From: Hoylesella pleuritidis JCM 14110
GTDB taxonomy: Bacteria > Bacteroidota > Bacteroidia > Bacteroidales > Bacteroidaceae
Assembly: GCF_000613725.1 (NCBI RefSeq)
Contig: NZ_BAJN01000006.1
Location: forward strand, 84,877-148,876
Length of the DNA: 64,000 nucleotides
Direction: 5' to 3'
The number at the start of each line of letters is the position of its first letter. Position 1 is the first letter of the stretch. The translations under genes were made by a program, and so were the position numbers. Positions 8,215 through 16,984 of the stretch are shown piece by piece. The notes beneath the pieces were generated by a model, which worked only from the letters and a program-made list of their open reading frames with translations, made no database searches and had not been told where the DNA came from.

Positions 8215-9395
8215 AACTATCTGTCGTTATTATCAATTACAACGTAAAAGATTACTTAGGACAATGTCTTACATCGCTTGAACGGGCTTTGGCAGATGTC
8301 GAATCAGAAGTTTTAGTGGTTGATAATCACTCTACCGACGGGTCGGTAGCCTATATCGAGAAGCACTTTCCTACTGTAAAACTCATCAGCAGTTCGCATA
8401 ATTTGGGCTTTGCACGTGCTAATAACCTGGCCATTCGGCGTTGTCAAGGCGAATTTATTCTACTGTTGAACCCCGATACGATTATCGGTGAGGAAACGAT
8501 TCACCGCTCGATCGATTTTATCGAATCGCATCCCGCAGCAGGTGCAATGGGTGTTCGGATGCTGAAAGCAGATGGTTCGGACGCTAAGGAATCACGCCGC
8601 GGAATGCCGACTGTGATGACCTCGTTTTACAAAATGAGCGGACTCTGCGCTGCATTTCCCACAAGTCGTCGCTTCGGACATTATTATATGGGATACTTGC
8701 CGTGGAATCAGGCAGCTCTGATCGACATCGTAAGTGGGGCCTTTTGCCTGTTACGACAGTCGGCCTTACAGCAAATAGGACTCTTGGATGAGGACTTTTT
8801 TATGTACGGTGAGGACATCGAGCTCTCTTGCCGACTGTTGAAAGCAGGTTGGCAAAACTGGTATCTACCCGTAAAAATCTTGCATTACAAAGGTGAAAGC
8901 ACGCAAAAGTCGTCCTTTCGATACGTTCACGTCTTCTATGAAGCTATGCTGATCTTCTTCCGAAAACACTATCGGCACACAAGTTTTCTGCTTACCGGAC
9001 CAATCAAAGTGGCCATTTGGCTGAAAGCTTTAGTGGCTTTAGTTGGCCTTCTCGTCGTGAAAACACGGCGCAGTATGGGCTTTTTTGAACGGAAAAAGAT
9101 AGAATGCGACTATCTCTTCATTGGAAACGAAATATCGATAGCCACTTGTCGTCGATTGGCAGACAGCAAAGCGCTGAACGCCCGATTCGTTGTAGGAAGC
9201 GAACAGACGTTGCCCGCAGGACATCAAGGACTGACTGAACCTGTCCGTCTCACTTATGTCGTCTACGATATAGATGCTTACAGGTTCGATACGATATTTG
9301 AAATCTTCTCAAAAAATCATCACCCTAACGTGCGTTTGGGCACTTTCAATCCGCAAACACGAACTATTATCACCGCCGAAGATATATTGCAATGA
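8211..9395 (+). CDS. Family 2 glycosyltransferase
   Basis: 394 residues. GT-A fold: MKLSVVIINYNVKDYLGQCL, VDNHSTDGS, NLGFARANNLAIRR, LLLNPDT (DXD-like) and GAFCLLRQSALQQIGLLDEDFFMYGEDIELSCRL, the usual acceptor/base region with ED. Such rhamnosyl/wbbL-like enzymes build cell-surface polysaccharide from nucleotide sugars. Residues 255-285 form a membrane segment (IKVAIWLKALVALVGLLVV). A further 110-residue C-terminal domain (FERKKIECDYLFIGNEIS ...) has no motif I recognise. Both ends overlap neighbours by 4 bp. Confidence 0.88.
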   Translation: MKLSVVIINYNVKDYLGQCLTSLERALADVESEVLVVDNHSTDGSVAYIEKHFPTVKLISSSHNLGFARANNLAIRRCQGEFILLLNPDTIIGEETIHRSIDFIESHPAAGAMGVRMLKADGSDAKESRRGMPTVMTSFYKMSGLCAAFPTSRRFGHYYMGYLPWNQAALIDIVSGAFCLLRQSALQQIGLLDEDFFMYGEDIELSCRLLKAGWQNWYLPVKILHYKGESTQKSSFRYVHVFYEAMLIFFRKHYRHTSFLLTGPIKVAIWLKALVALVGLLVVKTRRSMGFFERKKIECDYLFIGNEISIATCRRLADSKALNARFVVGSEQTLPAGHQGLTEPVRLTYVVYDIDAYRFDTIFEIFSKNHHPNVRLGTFNPQTRTIITAEDILQ

Positions 9396-9901
9396 AATTA
9401 CCCGAAGTAAAAATCCGAGCGATGGAGCCCGAAGACTTAGACGCGTTATATCGAATCGAAAACGATACGACACTGTGGGATATCGGGCCTACCAATGTTT
9501 CGTATTCCCGCTATGTGCTGCGTGATTACATAGCACATTCATCTGCCGACATATATACAGATAAACAAGTGCGTCAAATCATTGAAAACGCTGCCGGAGA
9601 AACGGTTGGCGTTATTGACCTTTGCAACTTCGAACCGCGCCATCTGCGTGCGGAGGTCGGCATCATCATCCAAAACGACTGTCGCGGAAAAGGCTATGCG
9701 GCAGCTGCAATGCACTGGCTCATCGATTATTCGCGCCGCATCTTGCATCTGCACCAGCTCTATGCTGTGGTGGACAGCGATAATACACGATGTCTGCAAT
9801 TATTCTCGCAACTCGGATTCGTCCATAATGCCGTGTTGAAAGACTGGCTCATGCAATATGATTGCTACCGCGATGCCGTACTGTTGCAACTAATGCTATA
9901 A
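9392..9901 (+). CDS. GNAT-family N-acetyltransferase (RimJ/RimL type)
   Basis: 169 residues. MEPEDLDALYRIEND at the N-terminus, the EVGIIIQNDCRGKGYAAAAMHWLIDYS acetyl-CoA loop (R-G-K-G-Y-A) and LYAVVDSDNTRCLQLFSQLGFVHNAVLKDWL at the C-terminus are the standard GNAT motifs. It acts on an amine, perhaps an amino sugar or ribosomal protein. The start overlaps the glycosyltransferase stop (ATGA). Confidence 0.88.
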   Translation: MKLPEVKIRAMEPEDLDALYRIENDTTLWDIGPTNVSYSRYVLRDYIAHSSADIYTDKQVRQIIENAAGETVGVIDLCNFEPRHLRAEVGIIIQNDCRGKGYAAAAMHWLIDYSRRILHLHQLYAVVDSDNTRCLQLFSQLGFVHNAVLKDWLMQYDCYRDAVLLQLML

Positions 9902-9939
9902 ACAAAAAACGCCGAAGACGATATCTTCGACGGTTTCAG

Positions 9940-10013
9940 CGGTGCGTACGAGATTCGAACTCGTGACCTCCTGCGTGACAGGCAGGCATTCTAACCAACT
10001 GAACTAACGCACC
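9940..10013 (-). tRNA. tRNA-Asp (GTC), copy 2
   Basis: Cloverleaf on the minus strand: acceptor GGTGCGT/ACGCACC, anticodon stem-loop CCTGC-CTGTCAC-GCAGG, T arm ACGAG-TTCGAAT-CTCGT, discriminator G. CCA is not encoded. Identical to the copy at 10041-10114, 27 bp away, and transcribed after it from the promoter at 10145-10152. Confidence 0.97.
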
Positions 10014-10040
10014 AATCAGGGCTTTTCAAAAGTGAGTCAG

Positions 10041-10114
10041 CGGTGCGTACGAGATTCGAACTCGTGACCTCCTGCGTGACAGGCAGGCATTCTAACCAAC
10101 TGAACTAACGCACC
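10041..10114 (-). tRNA. tRNA-Asp (GTC), copy 1
   Basis: Sequence-identical to the gene at 9940-10013, including the discriminator G. Promoter-proximal copy of a tandem pair. Confidence 0.97.
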
Positions 10115-10144
10115 AGAACTCGTTTGGCTTTTATTAAGCGGTTG

Positions 10145-10152
10145 CAAAGATA
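10145..10152 (-). promoter_or_regulatory. Promoter -7 box for the tRNA-Asp pair
   Basis: TATCTTTG on the minus strand, about 30 bp before the first mature tRNA. No gene lies between here and 10766 apart from the repeat element; 10153-10321 shows nothing I can name. Confidence 0.6.
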
Positions 10153-10321
10153 GTGATAAAAATCCGTCCGACCAAATTCTTTCCGATGTTTTTTAAAGAA
10201 ATGTTTATCCATTCGACGTCGATTGCATAATAAATCGTCGTAAATCGATTTGTCTCAGCATCTCTCTTTTCGCTCAATAGGATAGGGCAGGACCGATTTG
10301 GAAAACAGATTCGGCAAGAGA

Positions 10322-10508
10322 GTTATATCTTACTGATTATCATATAGATACAAAGTGCATAACAACTAATGGTTAATGACTGCGTATTTAACCGTTAATT
10401 ACCGTGCGTTTAACCATTAATCGCCCGTCGTTTAACGGTCTTTTACACGCCGTTTAGCCGTTAACCGTAGAGAGATTTGTATATATCTGATTATCATATA
10501 TATACAAA
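10322..10508. repeat. 187-bp lattice element A (complete)
   Basis: Left dyad 10322-10354, five cores starting at 10366, 10388, 10410, 10432 and 10454 (CTAATGGTTA, TTAACCGTTA, TTAACCATTA, TTAACGGTCT, TTAGCCGTTA), right dyad 10476-10508. The right dyad is perfect: arms TTTGTATATAT and ATATATACAAA around an 11-bp loop containing TGATTATCA. First core minus left dyad start is 44 bp; right dyad minus last core is 22 bp. It lies between the tRNA-Asp promoter and the SPFH gene. Confidence 0.92.
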
Positions 10509-10709
10509 CAGTAACGTTACGCATATTTTTTCCCAAGAAACCTTGCCGCTAATCTCTCCTCCGCAGAGAGAGAAACAGAATCGTATTGATATGATCAAAG
10601 CTATTGTCTCGTTTTTTTCACTTCCCACTTTTTACTTTCTCACTTTTAACGATATGTTAAATAAAATTTAATCAACAACCAAACACTTGACAAAATCAAA
10701 TAAGTATAC

Positions 10710-10717
10710 TATCTTTG
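10710..10717 (+). promoter_or_regulatory. Promoter for the SPFH gene
   Basis: TATCTTTG with TTGAC at 10687-10691 upstream, close to the TTG-N19-TAnnTTTG layout of Bacteroides promoters; 49-bp leader to the ATG at 10767. Confidence 0.65.
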
Positions 10718-10766
10718 TGACATCAAAATAATATCAAATTAAATTAATCTAAAAACGAATAAAACG

Positions 10767-11726
10767 ATGGAAACAAAAGAATTTGCATTTAACGGCTTAG
10801 TACTGAACGGCTTTCTGATGCTTTTTGTGGGCTTTCTGCTCCCGATAGCAGGTATTGCAATCTTTGTCAGTGGTATCGGATCAGAAGGTAATATATCACC
10901 GGTAGTAGGTATCGTAGGTGTTCTTGCCATTCTGTTCGGCGTGTTGATCTTCCGCGGTTTCATCAGATTGGAGCCCAACGAAGCCCGCGTGATGATGTTT
11001 TTCGGCGAATATCGCGGTACGTTTACACTTGTGGGCTTTCACTGGGTGAATCCTTTCATCAATACAAAACATCTTTCTCTTCGGGCGCGTAACTTGGATG
11101 CAGAACCTATCAAGGTAAATGACAAAGTGGGAAATCCCGTAATGATCGGGATGGTTTTGGTATGGAAACTGCGCGATACGTATAAAGCCATCTTTGAAAT
11201 AGACTCGCAGACAATGGCGCGAACGGCCGGAAGCAATACGCTCGGCACTGATGTGACAAGCATTATGCGTGCTTTCGAACGTTTCGTACAGATTCAAAGC
11301 GATGCCGCTCTGCGTCAAGTGGCCGGTCAATATGCCTATGACAATGCGGAAGTGGATACCAGCGAGCCCACGTTACGGGACAGCGGCGAAGAAATTAACC
11401 GTCAATTGGAAGAAAAACTCGATGAACGACTGGCAATGGCAGGTATTGAAATCGTAGAGGCTCGCATCAATTACTTAGCTTATGCACCTGAAATTGCAGC
11501 CGTAATGTTGCGTCGTCAGCAGGCCAGTGCTATCATTTCGGCTCGCGAAAAGATTGTAGAGGGAGCTGTTTCGATGGTGAAAATGGCTCTCGAAAGATTG
11601 TCCGAAGACGGCATCGTGGAGTTAGACGAGGAGAAAAAAGCCGCTATGGTGAGCAATTTAATGGTGGTTTTGTGTGGTGACAATACAGCTCAACCGGTAG
11701 TAAATACAGGTACATTGAATATGTAA
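10767..11726 (+). CDS. SPFH/band 7 domain membrane protein
   Basis: 319 residues. Two N-terminal membrane helices ([27 protein letters not shown] and [16 protein letters not shown]) precede the band 7 domain ([30 protein letters not shown] ... [22 protein letters not shown]). These proteins form oligomeric membrane scaffolds, often with proteases. It is followed 8-56 bp later by a small ribbon-helix-helix gene, a pairing I believe is common in Bacteroidales. Confidence 0.9.
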   Translation: METKEFAFNGLVLNGFLMLFVGFLLPIAGIAIFVSGIGSEGNISPVVGIVGVLAILFGVLIFRGFIRLEPNEARVMMFFGEYRGTFTLVGFHWVNPFINTKHLSLRARNLDAEPIKVNDKVGNPVMIGMVLVWKLRDTYKAIFEIDSQTMARTAGSNTLGTDVTSIMRAFERFVQIQSDAALRQVAGQYAYDNAEVDTSEPTLRDSGEEINRQLEEKLDERLAMAGIEIVEARINYLAYAPEIAAVMLRRQQASAIISAREKIVEGAVSMVKMALERLSEDGIVELDEEKKAAMVSNLMVVLCGDNTAQPVVNTGTLNM

Positions 11727-11782
11727 AGCAGCAAATGGATAGCTCATATCTCCCTTCTGAGGGAGAAGAGAATCGACTTTAT

Positions 11783-11971
11783 ATGTCTAAAAAGGAAAGT
11801 AAGATTAAGAGTTTTGTGCTTCGTGTCGATGCCGATACGATGAATGCGATAGAGAAATGGGCCGCAGATGAGTTTCGTTCCATCAACGGACAACTGCAAT
11901 GGATTATTTCCGAGGCATTGCATAAGGGCGGTCGACTTCCCCGAAAACGAAAAACGACAGAGGAAAACTAA
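11783..11971 (+). CDS. Small Arc-like ribbon-helix-helix protein
   Basis: 62 residues from ATG at 11783: KIKSFVLRVDADTMNAIEKWAADEFRS, then INGQLQWIISEALHK. The beta-strand (SFVLRVD) followed by two helices matches the Arc/MetJ fold. The upstream ATG at 11735 would add a poor N-terminus. No toxin gene is adjacent, so it is more likely an autoregulator or a partner of the SPFH gene than an antitoxin. Confidence 0.8.
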   Translation: MSKKESKIKSFVLRVDADTMNAIEKWAADEFRSINGQLQWIISEALHKGGRLPRKRKTTEEN

Positions 11972-11984
11972 TCAAAACAATCGT

Positions 11985-13232
11985 ATGAATAAGATGAAAA
12001 GACATATTATTGCATTACTGTTGTTCGCTTGTCCATTGTTGACAATGGGGCAGAAAATCACCGGAACGTGGTCGGGTGAGCTCACCATAGGTCCTCAGAG
12101 ACTGCGTGTCAACTTCAATCTTAGTCAAAATGAGCGTGGCGCAGATGTCTGTACATTAGATAGTCCGGATCAAAATGCGATGGGAATAGAAGCTGTTGCC
12201 GATCTCGTTTCAGCCGATTCGCTGCATATCAGTATTCCGATCATCGGTGCGTCGTATGCAGGCAAGTTGCAAGATGGTGTTATTCGAGGCCGATTTACGC
12301 AGAGTGGTTATACGCTTCCACTTGAATTGTGCCCCGGATCGTACGAACCCAAGCGGCCGCAGACACCGAGTTCCAAGTTGTCTTACCGTACAGAGGAAGT
12401 TAGTTTTACCAATCCCGAGGGTACAGCAGTGCTCTCGGGCACTTTATCTTACCCCTCAGAGTGGGGCAAGGGACGTCGAATGCCGGTAGCATTGATGGTT
12501 ACTGGCAGTGGATTGCAGGACAGAGACGAAGCAATTTTCGGTCATCGGCCCTTTGCTGTAATAGCAGATGCATTGGCAAAACGCGGCATAGCCACGCTGA
12601 GATACGATGATCGGGGATTCGGAAAGTCGACAGGAGATGGGAAAAATGCCACGATTTACGATTTCGCTAAGGATGCCGCGGCCGGTGTTCAGTACTTACG
12701 CAGGTTGGGAAAGTTTGGTAAAGTGGGTGTCATCGGCCATAGCGAAGGGGCTGCTATTGCGTTAATGTTGGCTTCGGAAGGTAAAATCGACTTCGCCATT
12801 GCATTGGCTTCGCCTGGCGTTCAAGGCGACAGCATCAGCACAGAACAGAACAATCGATTGCTTACTCGTGCCGGTTCATCCGTCAGGATGACCGTTCGTA
12901 GCCTGCGCGAAAAGCTGAAATCCGCCCCTACTAACCTGTGGATCCAATCCTTTTTAGACTTTAACCCGCAGCCATACATCGAAAAAGTGAAGTGCCCTGC
13001 AATGATTTTAAATGGCGAAAAAGATGTACAAGTGATTGCAGCAACCAATCTTTCTACCATCGAACGTCTGCTTCCGCCGAACAAGCAAAACTTTATCAAG
13101 GTGTATCCGGGTCTCAACCACCTTTTCCAACACTGTCAGACAGGTTTCCCTGACGAATATTCGCATATAGAAGAAACCTTTTCGCCCGAGGTGTTAACGG
13201 ATATGGAAAAGTGGATCAATTGTTTGCGGTGA
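11985..13232 (+). CDS. Exported alpha/beta hydrolase
   Basis: 415 residues from ATG at 11985, giving a signal peptide (MKRHIIALLLFACPLLTMGQ). Residues 20-130 form a beta-rich N-terminal domain (ITGTWSGELTIGPQRLRVNFNLS). The hydrolase fold follows: ALMVTGSGLQDRDE, IATLRYDDRGFGKS, the nucleophile elbow VIGHSEGAAIAL, the acid ILNGEKDVQV and the histidine in YPGLNHLFQ. This arrangement is seen in Bacteroidales esterases or peptidases of unknown substrate. It starts 13 bp after the RHH gene. Confidence 0.85.
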   Translation: MNKMKRHIIALLLFACPLLTMGQKITGTWSGELTIGPQRLRVNFNLSQNERGADVCTLDSPDQNAMGIEAVADLVSADSLHISIPIIGASYAGKLQDGVIRGRFTQSGYTLPLELCPGSYEPKRPQTPSSKLSYRTEEVSFTNPEGTAVLSGTLSYPSEWGKGRRMPVALMVTGSGLQDRDEAIFGHRPFAVIADALAKRGIATLRYDDRGFGKSTGDGKNATIYDFAKDAAAGVQYLRRLGKFGKVGVIGHSEGAAIALMLASEGKIDFAIALASPGVQGDSISTEQNNRLLTRAGSSVRMTVRSLREKLKSAPTNLWIQSFLDFNPQPYIEKVKCPAMILNGEKDVQVIAATNLSTIERLLPPNKQNFIKVYPGLNHLFQHCQTGFPDEYSHIEETFSPEVLTDMEKWINCLR

Positions 13233-13257
13233 ACCAAAATGTACTATTACACCTTTC

Positions 13258-14190
13258 TTAATACGCTTCGCGATATTTGTTTTCATCCTTATCCTCAAGC
13301 ATATTGAGGTAAGATTGGTAGCGACTTTGAGCTATATAATGGTTGTCAAGAGCCTTACGCACGGCGCAACCGGGCTCGTGTGTGTGTGTGCAATTATTGA
13401 AACGGCAGTCTTTCGAGAAATGAAATATCTCCTTAAAATAACTTGTCAGTTCGGCGGGTTCAATGTCGAAAGTGCCGAATCCTTTGATTCCGGGCGTGTC
13501 AATGACGTATCCTCCACCGGGCACTTCAAGCATTTCGCTGAACGTTGTGGTGTGAATTCCTGTATTATGAGCATTACTAATCTCGGCCGTTCGCAGCCCG
13601 ACGCCGGGAATCAGAGCGTTGATCAATGTCGATTTACCCACTCCGCTGTTGCCGCTCAGCAGCGTAATCTTATCTTGAAGCAATGGTTTCAGCTTATCGA
13701 TACCTGTTCCTGAGGTTGCCGAAATGGCGTAACAGGCATATCCAATGGTGTCATAGAGCGTCATCATCATATCTTGATAACGGCGCTCTTCGGGTGAGAG
13801 AAGATCCGTTTTGTTGAAAATCAGACAAACGGGAACACGATATGCTTCGGCCGAAGCTAAGAAACGGTCGATAAAAACAGTGTTGGTCTGCGGATAATTC
13901 ACCGTCACCAAGAGGAAGACTTGATCAACATTAGCTGCCAGGATATGACTTTGCTTCGATAGGTTAGAGGCTTTTCGGATGATATAATTGCGTCGTTCCT
14001 CAATGGAAGCAATAAAAGCGGTACCCTCTTGATTAGTAATCAGTTCCACATAATCGCCTACCGCCACAGGGTTTGTACTGCGGATACCTTTCAATCGGAA
14101 GTTACCTTTGATTTTACTTTCCACCGTTTGCCCGTCGTCTGTACGTACCGTGTACCAGCTCCCGGTGTTTTTTATCACGAGTCCACGCAT
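13258..14190 (-). CDS. rsgA: Ribosome small subunit GTPase RsgA (YjeQ/EngC)
   Basis: 310 residues. N-terminal OB fold ([19 protein letters not shown]), then a circularly permuted GTPase with G4 (FNKTD), G5-like ([10 protein letters not shown]), G1 (GNSGVGKST) and G3 (DTPGIKGFG), and a C-terminal zinc-binding region ([16 protein letters not shown]). It acts in late 30S maturation. Same strand as frr upstream, separated by a repeat hairpin. Confidence 0.96.
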   Translation of the reverse strand: MRGLVIKNTGSWYTVRTDDGQTVESKIKGNFRLKGIRSTNPVAVGDYVELITNQEGTAFIASIEERRNYIIRKASNLSKQSHILAANVDQVFLLVTVNYPQTNTVFIDRFLASAEAYRVPVCLIFNKTDLLSPEERRYQDMMMTLYDTIGYACYAISATSGTGIDKLKPLLQDKITLLSGNSGVGKSTLINALIPGVGLRTAEISNAHNTGIHTTTFSEMLEVPGGGYVIDTPGIKGFGTFDIEPAELTSYFKEIFHFSKDCRFNNCTHTHEPGCAVRKALDNHYIAQSRYQSYLNMLEDKDENKYREAY

Positions 14191-14222
14191 TAGTTAAAGA
14201 TAGCCTCACCCTAACCCCTCTC

Positions 14223-14320
14223 CCAAAAGAGAGGGAAGGGATCGGCAAAAATAATTAATTTCTTTTCAAACAGAGGCATATTATACCCTTCTCCCATTGA
14301 AAAAGGGACGGAGGTGAGGC
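14223..14320. repeat. CCTCACC...GGTGAGG hairpin repeat between frr and rsgA
   Basis: Outer arms GCCTCACC (14223-14230) and GGTGAGGC (14313-14320) enclose an inner stem CCCTCTCCC-aaaa-GAGAGGG. Related words recur beside genes at 35560-35590 (CCTCACCCT ... TCTCCCTTGGGAGA) and 40068-40105 (GCCTCATCC ... CTCTCCAAAAGGAGAG). I read it as a dispersed hairpin family. Confidence 0.6.
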
Positions 14321-14323
14321 TTC

Positions 14324-14884
14324 TTACACCGTCATTATCTCCTTATTCTTTGCCTCCAACAGGTCATCTAACTTCTTGATAAACTTGTCGTGAATCTTCT
14401 GCAAGTCGTTTTCAGCATCCTTCTCGTTATCTTCCGAGAGTCCGTCTTTGATGGCTTTCTTGAGTTTCTCTTTAATTTCGGCACGCACGTTACGCACTTC
14501 CACCTTCGCCTTTTCACCTATTTTGTTGCACTGTTTGGTCAAATCGCGCCGCCGTTCTTCCGTGGGTTGAGGGATACCTAAGCGCACAATCTCTCCGTTG
14601 TTTTCAGGAGTTATGCCCACATCACTATCCATTATGGCTTTCTCTATATCCTTAATGGCCTTCTTATCCCACGGTTTGATTGCGATAGTACGGGCATCCG
14701 GCGTCGAGATATTGGCCACTTGGTTCAGCGGAACCATTGAACCGTAAGAGTTAACACGCACTCCATCGAGGATGGCTACATTGGCCCGACCGGCTCGAAT
14801 GCGTGAAAGTTGCTCCTCTAAAAACATTGCAGCCATCTCCATTCGCTCCTCTGCGTCTTTCAGTGTTGCTTTAACGTCAATCAT
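14324..14884 (-). CDS. frr: Ribosome recycling factor
   Basis: 186 residues from ATG at 14884, the family length. MIDVKATLKDAEERMEMA, LSRIRAGRANVAILDGVRVNSYGSMVPLNQVANIS, and the C-terminal helix ending IKKLDDLLEAKNKEIMTV are characteristic. It splits post-termination ribosomes together with EF-G. An upstream in-frame ATG would add residues not found in the family. Confidence 0.97.
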   Translation of the reverse strand: MIDVKATLKDAEERMEMAAMFLEEQLSRIRAGRANVAILDGVRVNSYGSMVPLNQVANISTPDARTIAIKPWDKKAIKDIEKAIMDSDVGITPENNGEIVRLGIPQPTEERRRDLTKQCNKIGEKAKVEVRNVRAEIKEKLKKAIKDGLSEDNEKDAENDLQKIHDKFIKKLDDLLEAKNKEIMTV

Positions 14885-14914
14885 ATTTATGTCTATATTA
14901 GTTACAATGATGCA

Positions 14915-14922
14915 CAAATTTA
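14915..14922 (-). promoter_or_regulatory. Promoter -7 box for frr
   Basis: TAAATTTG on the minus strand, 31 bp before the ATG at 14884. Confidence 0.5.
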
Positions 14923-14980
14923 GAGATTAATTTGCAATTATGCAACTCTTTATCCAAGTTTTTGACAATTCCGACCGATA

Positions 14981-15450
14981 TTAACCATACAACGACTCAG
15001 CCACAATTCGGGCCAATTGTTCCAAATACAGACCGTCGACAGCATCAAATGCATCTGTATCTGTACTGTCGATATCAATCACACCGCACACTTCAGCTTG
15101 GCGGTTGAACATCGGAACCACAATTTCAGATCGCGACTGACTGCTGCAAGCGATATGCCCCGGAAACTGTTCTACATCTGGAACAATGACCGTCTGCGCC
15201 TTTTCCCAAGCCGTTCCGCACACACCGCGCCCGCGTTTGATACGATAACAGGCCACAGGACCTTGAAACGGGCCAAGCTGCAGCTCCCCGTCACGCACCA
15301 AATAGAAACCTACCCAAAAGTAACGGTCGGCGAAAGCTCGTACATTGCAGCTGAAACATTAGCCAAAACACCCATCTCATTGTGTTCACCCGCAATTAGT
15401 TCTCTAATCTGCGAGCACAACATCTTATATCGTTCTTCCTTTGTCTCCAT
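14981..15450 (-). CDS. GAF-domain free methionine-(R)-sulfoxide reductase, frameshifted
   Basis: Two frames make one fRMsr-type GAF protein of about 156 residues. The first, from ATG at 15450 (METKEERYKMLCSQIRELI), ends PTVTFG then TAG. The second continues WVGFYLVRDGELQLGPFQGPVACYRI, with GRGVCGTAWEKAQTVIVPDV and IVVPMFNRQAEVCGVIDIDS, containing the family cysteines. A T4 run at about 15311-15314 (T5 expected) accounts for the shift: ACT TTT TGG GTA would restore TFWVGFYL. Function: reduction of free methionine-R-sulfoxide. Confidence 0.85.
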
Positions 15451-15455
15451 ACGTG

Positions 15456-15463
15456 CAAAGGTA
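15456..15463 (-). promoter_or_regulatory. Promoter -7 box for the fRMsr gene (leaderless)
   Basis: TACCTTTG on the minus strand ends 5 nt before the ATG at 15450. Confidence 0.55.
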
Positions 15464-15564
15464 ATATAAATCGCGAGATTATGCAATATTAGCATAGGAT
15501 AATGATTAAACAAAAGGAGTTTTATTCTCATATAGAAGTATGAAAGACTAAAAACGAAGGGAAG

Positions 15565-15751
15565 TTTATATCTTACTGTGAATCAATAAGATATAAATAG
15601 ATTTTTAATTAATTATTAATTGACTTGCGATTAACTGTTAATTGGTGTGCGAAAAGCCGCTAAATGCAACGCATTTAACCGTTAGTTACAATGCGATTGA
15701 CCGTTAATTGGAAAGAAACTCATATTTCATTGATTCCCAGGTATATATAAA
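15565..15751. repeat. 187-bp lattice element B (complete)
   Basis: Left dyad 15565-15597 has perfect 11-bp arms (TTTATATCTTA / TAAGATATAAA) around an 11-bp loop. Cores start at 15609 (degenerate TTAATTATTA), 15631, 15653 (AAAGCCGCTA), 15675 and 15697. Right dyad 15719-15751 has central TTGATTCCCAG. All steps equal those in element A. It lies between the fRMsr promoter region and the rsmA 3' end. Confidence 0.92.
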
Positions 15752-15835
15752 TCCACTTTCATTTCTGTTCTTTTATTCTTCCGATTGAAAAGAAACGGGC
15801 TTCTAACTCTAATTTTATCAGAGAATATTCAATTG

Positions 15836-16636
15836 TTAACTATTAATTCTCAATTCGTTTTCCACGAGATTGGTTAAAACAACAAACTCGGCAATGGATA
15901 ATTGTTCGGGACGCCGTGTCATTATATCCTGTGTGTAAAATGCGGCTCGTGCGGGAGCACCGGCAAACAATTGACGAAGACTTACACGTAACATCTTGCG
16001 GCGTTGGTTGAATACCGTCTTGACCAAACGCTTGAAAAGCATTTCATTACAGCCTAAATTCGTAACGTCGTTGCGTGTCATTCGGATGACGGCACTTTTC
16101 ACTTTGGGCGGCGGATTGAACACGTTCTCATCCACAGTAAAAAGGTATTCCACATCATACCACGCCTGAATGAGCACTGACAAGATGCCGTAAGCTTTGC
16201 TACCCGGCGCCGATGCCATTCGCTGAGCTACTTCCCGCTGAATCATTCCGGTGCAACAGGGTATCAAATCCTTATAATCGAGCATCTTGAAAAATATCTG
16301 CGACGAAATGTCATAGGGATAATTGCCTGTGAGAACGAACTGATGACCGTCGAAAACGTCATTCAAATCCATCCGAAGAAAATCTTTGCCGATGATATTT
16401 TCACGCAAAGCAGGGTATTTCTCGTGCAGATAGGCCACCGACTCGACATCGATCTCTACGGCTTTTACCTCTCGTCCTTTGGTCACAAGATATTGCGTGA
16501 GCACGCCCATACCCGGTCCGATTTCCAAAACGGGGATAGCGGGGCAAGCATCAACGGTGTCTGCAATGCGGCGAGCTATGTTTTGGTCGATCAAAAAATG
16601 CTGACCGAGATTCTTCTTGGGCTTAACTGATTTCAT
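15836..16636 (-). CDS. rsmA: 16S rRNA dimethyltransferase RsmA (KsgA)
   Basis: 266 residues. KKNLGQHFLIDQNIARRIAD at the N-terminus, SAM site EIGPGMGVLTQYL, the NYPYDISSQIFF catalytic motif (a variant of NLPY/NIPY), and FNPPPKVKSAVIRM near residue 180. It dimethylates two adjacent adenines in 16S helix 45. Confidence 0.96.
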   Translation of the reverse strand: MKSVKPKKNLGQHFLIDQNIARRIADTVDACPAIPVLEIGPGMGVLTQYLVTKGREVKAVEIDVESVAYLHEKYPALRENIIGKDFLRMDLNDVFDGHQFVLTGNYPYDISSQIFFKMLDYKDLIPCCTGMIQREVAQRMASAPGSKAYGILSVLIQAWYDVEYLFTVDENVFNPPPKVKSAVIRMTRNDVTNLGCNEMLFKRLVKTVFNQRRKMLRVSLRQLFAGAPARAAFYTQDIMTRRPEQLSIAEFVVLTNLVENELRINS

Positions 16637-16658
16637 CGTATTGTGTTGTTTTTGCGTG

Positions 16659-16666
16659 CAAAGGTA
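16659..16666 (-). promoter_or_regulatory. Promoter -7 box for rsmA
   Basis: TACCTTTG on the minus strand, 22 bp before the ATG at 16636. Confidence 0.55.
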
Positions 16667-16699
16667 GTCAGATTCGGAGAAAGAACAAAAGAATCAACG

Positions 16700-16750
16700 A
16701 AAAAACGGACGATACTTAAACACTGTCTAAGTACCGTCCGTCTTTTTATT
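16700..16750. terminator. Bidirectional terminator hairpin
   Basis: Stem ACGGACGATACTTA (16705-16718) pairs with TAAGTACCGTCCGT (16728-16741) with one weak pair. There is a T-run on the plus side (TCTTTTTATT) and six Ts on the minus side (16700-16705). On the minus strand it closes the small-ORF transcript that starts near 16978. Confidence 0.75.
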
Positions 16751-16838
16751 TTCAATGAAAGGGAGGTCGTTTACGACTTCCGCTCTTTTGATTTCACATT
16801 TTGTTATCCTGTGAATAGCATCTATAAGCCTTCTTGAC

Positions 16839-16928
16839 TTACATCCGACCGAGGTCGATCTTCTTGCTGAGAACCAATGCTTCGGCCAAAACTGCTGCTA
16901 CAATTGTTACGATTCCAAATACTACCAT
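16839..16928 (-). CDS. Tiny hydrophobic protein (29 residues)
   Basis: ATG at 16928, TAA at 16839-16841. The product begins MVVFGIVTIVAAVLAEAL and ends LSKKIDLGRM: one membrane helix with a charged C-terminal tail. Support comes from context: a good TATCTTTG promoter at 16985-16992, about 50 nt of leader with GAGAAAGG before the start, and a hairpin terminator at 16700-16750. No other frame in this 500-bp gap fits that unit. I do not recognise the family. It could also be part of a small RNA. Confidence 0.55.
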   Translation of the reverse strand: MVVFGIVTIVAAVLAEALVLSKKIDLGRM

Positions 16929-16984
16929 AATCTTTTTACCTTTCTCTTCAATTAATTTGTTATCCTATTTTCTTATTGACGATG

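Noticed and set aside
8211..9901. A horizontally acquired polysaccharide cluster
   Set aside because: Only one glycosyltransferase and one acetyltransferase, with the same codon style as recR and 4-bp overlaps; nothing else suggests transfer.
10366..10463. CRISPR array reading of the 22-bp repeats
   Set aside because: The conserved part is only about 10 bp, spacers share a consensus, units number five and no cas genes are near.
10322..10508. A classical MITE or insertion sequence
   Set aside because: I see no target-site duplication around the four complete copies, and their sequences are too divergent for recent transposition; kept only as an alternative for the dyads.
10477..10671. A 64-residue frame starting in the right dyad of element A
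   Set aside because: It begins inside the repeat, has no promoter or family features, and ends upstream of the SPFH promoter.
11783..11971. Antitoxin of a toxin-antitoxin pair
   Set aside because: The RHH protein has no toxin gene beside it; its neighbours are an SPFH protein and a hydrolase.
15303..15320. Programmed -1 frameshifting in the fRMsr gene
   Set aside because: The TTTT run lacks a canonical slippery heptamer, and other broken genes share no motif; a lost T is simpler.
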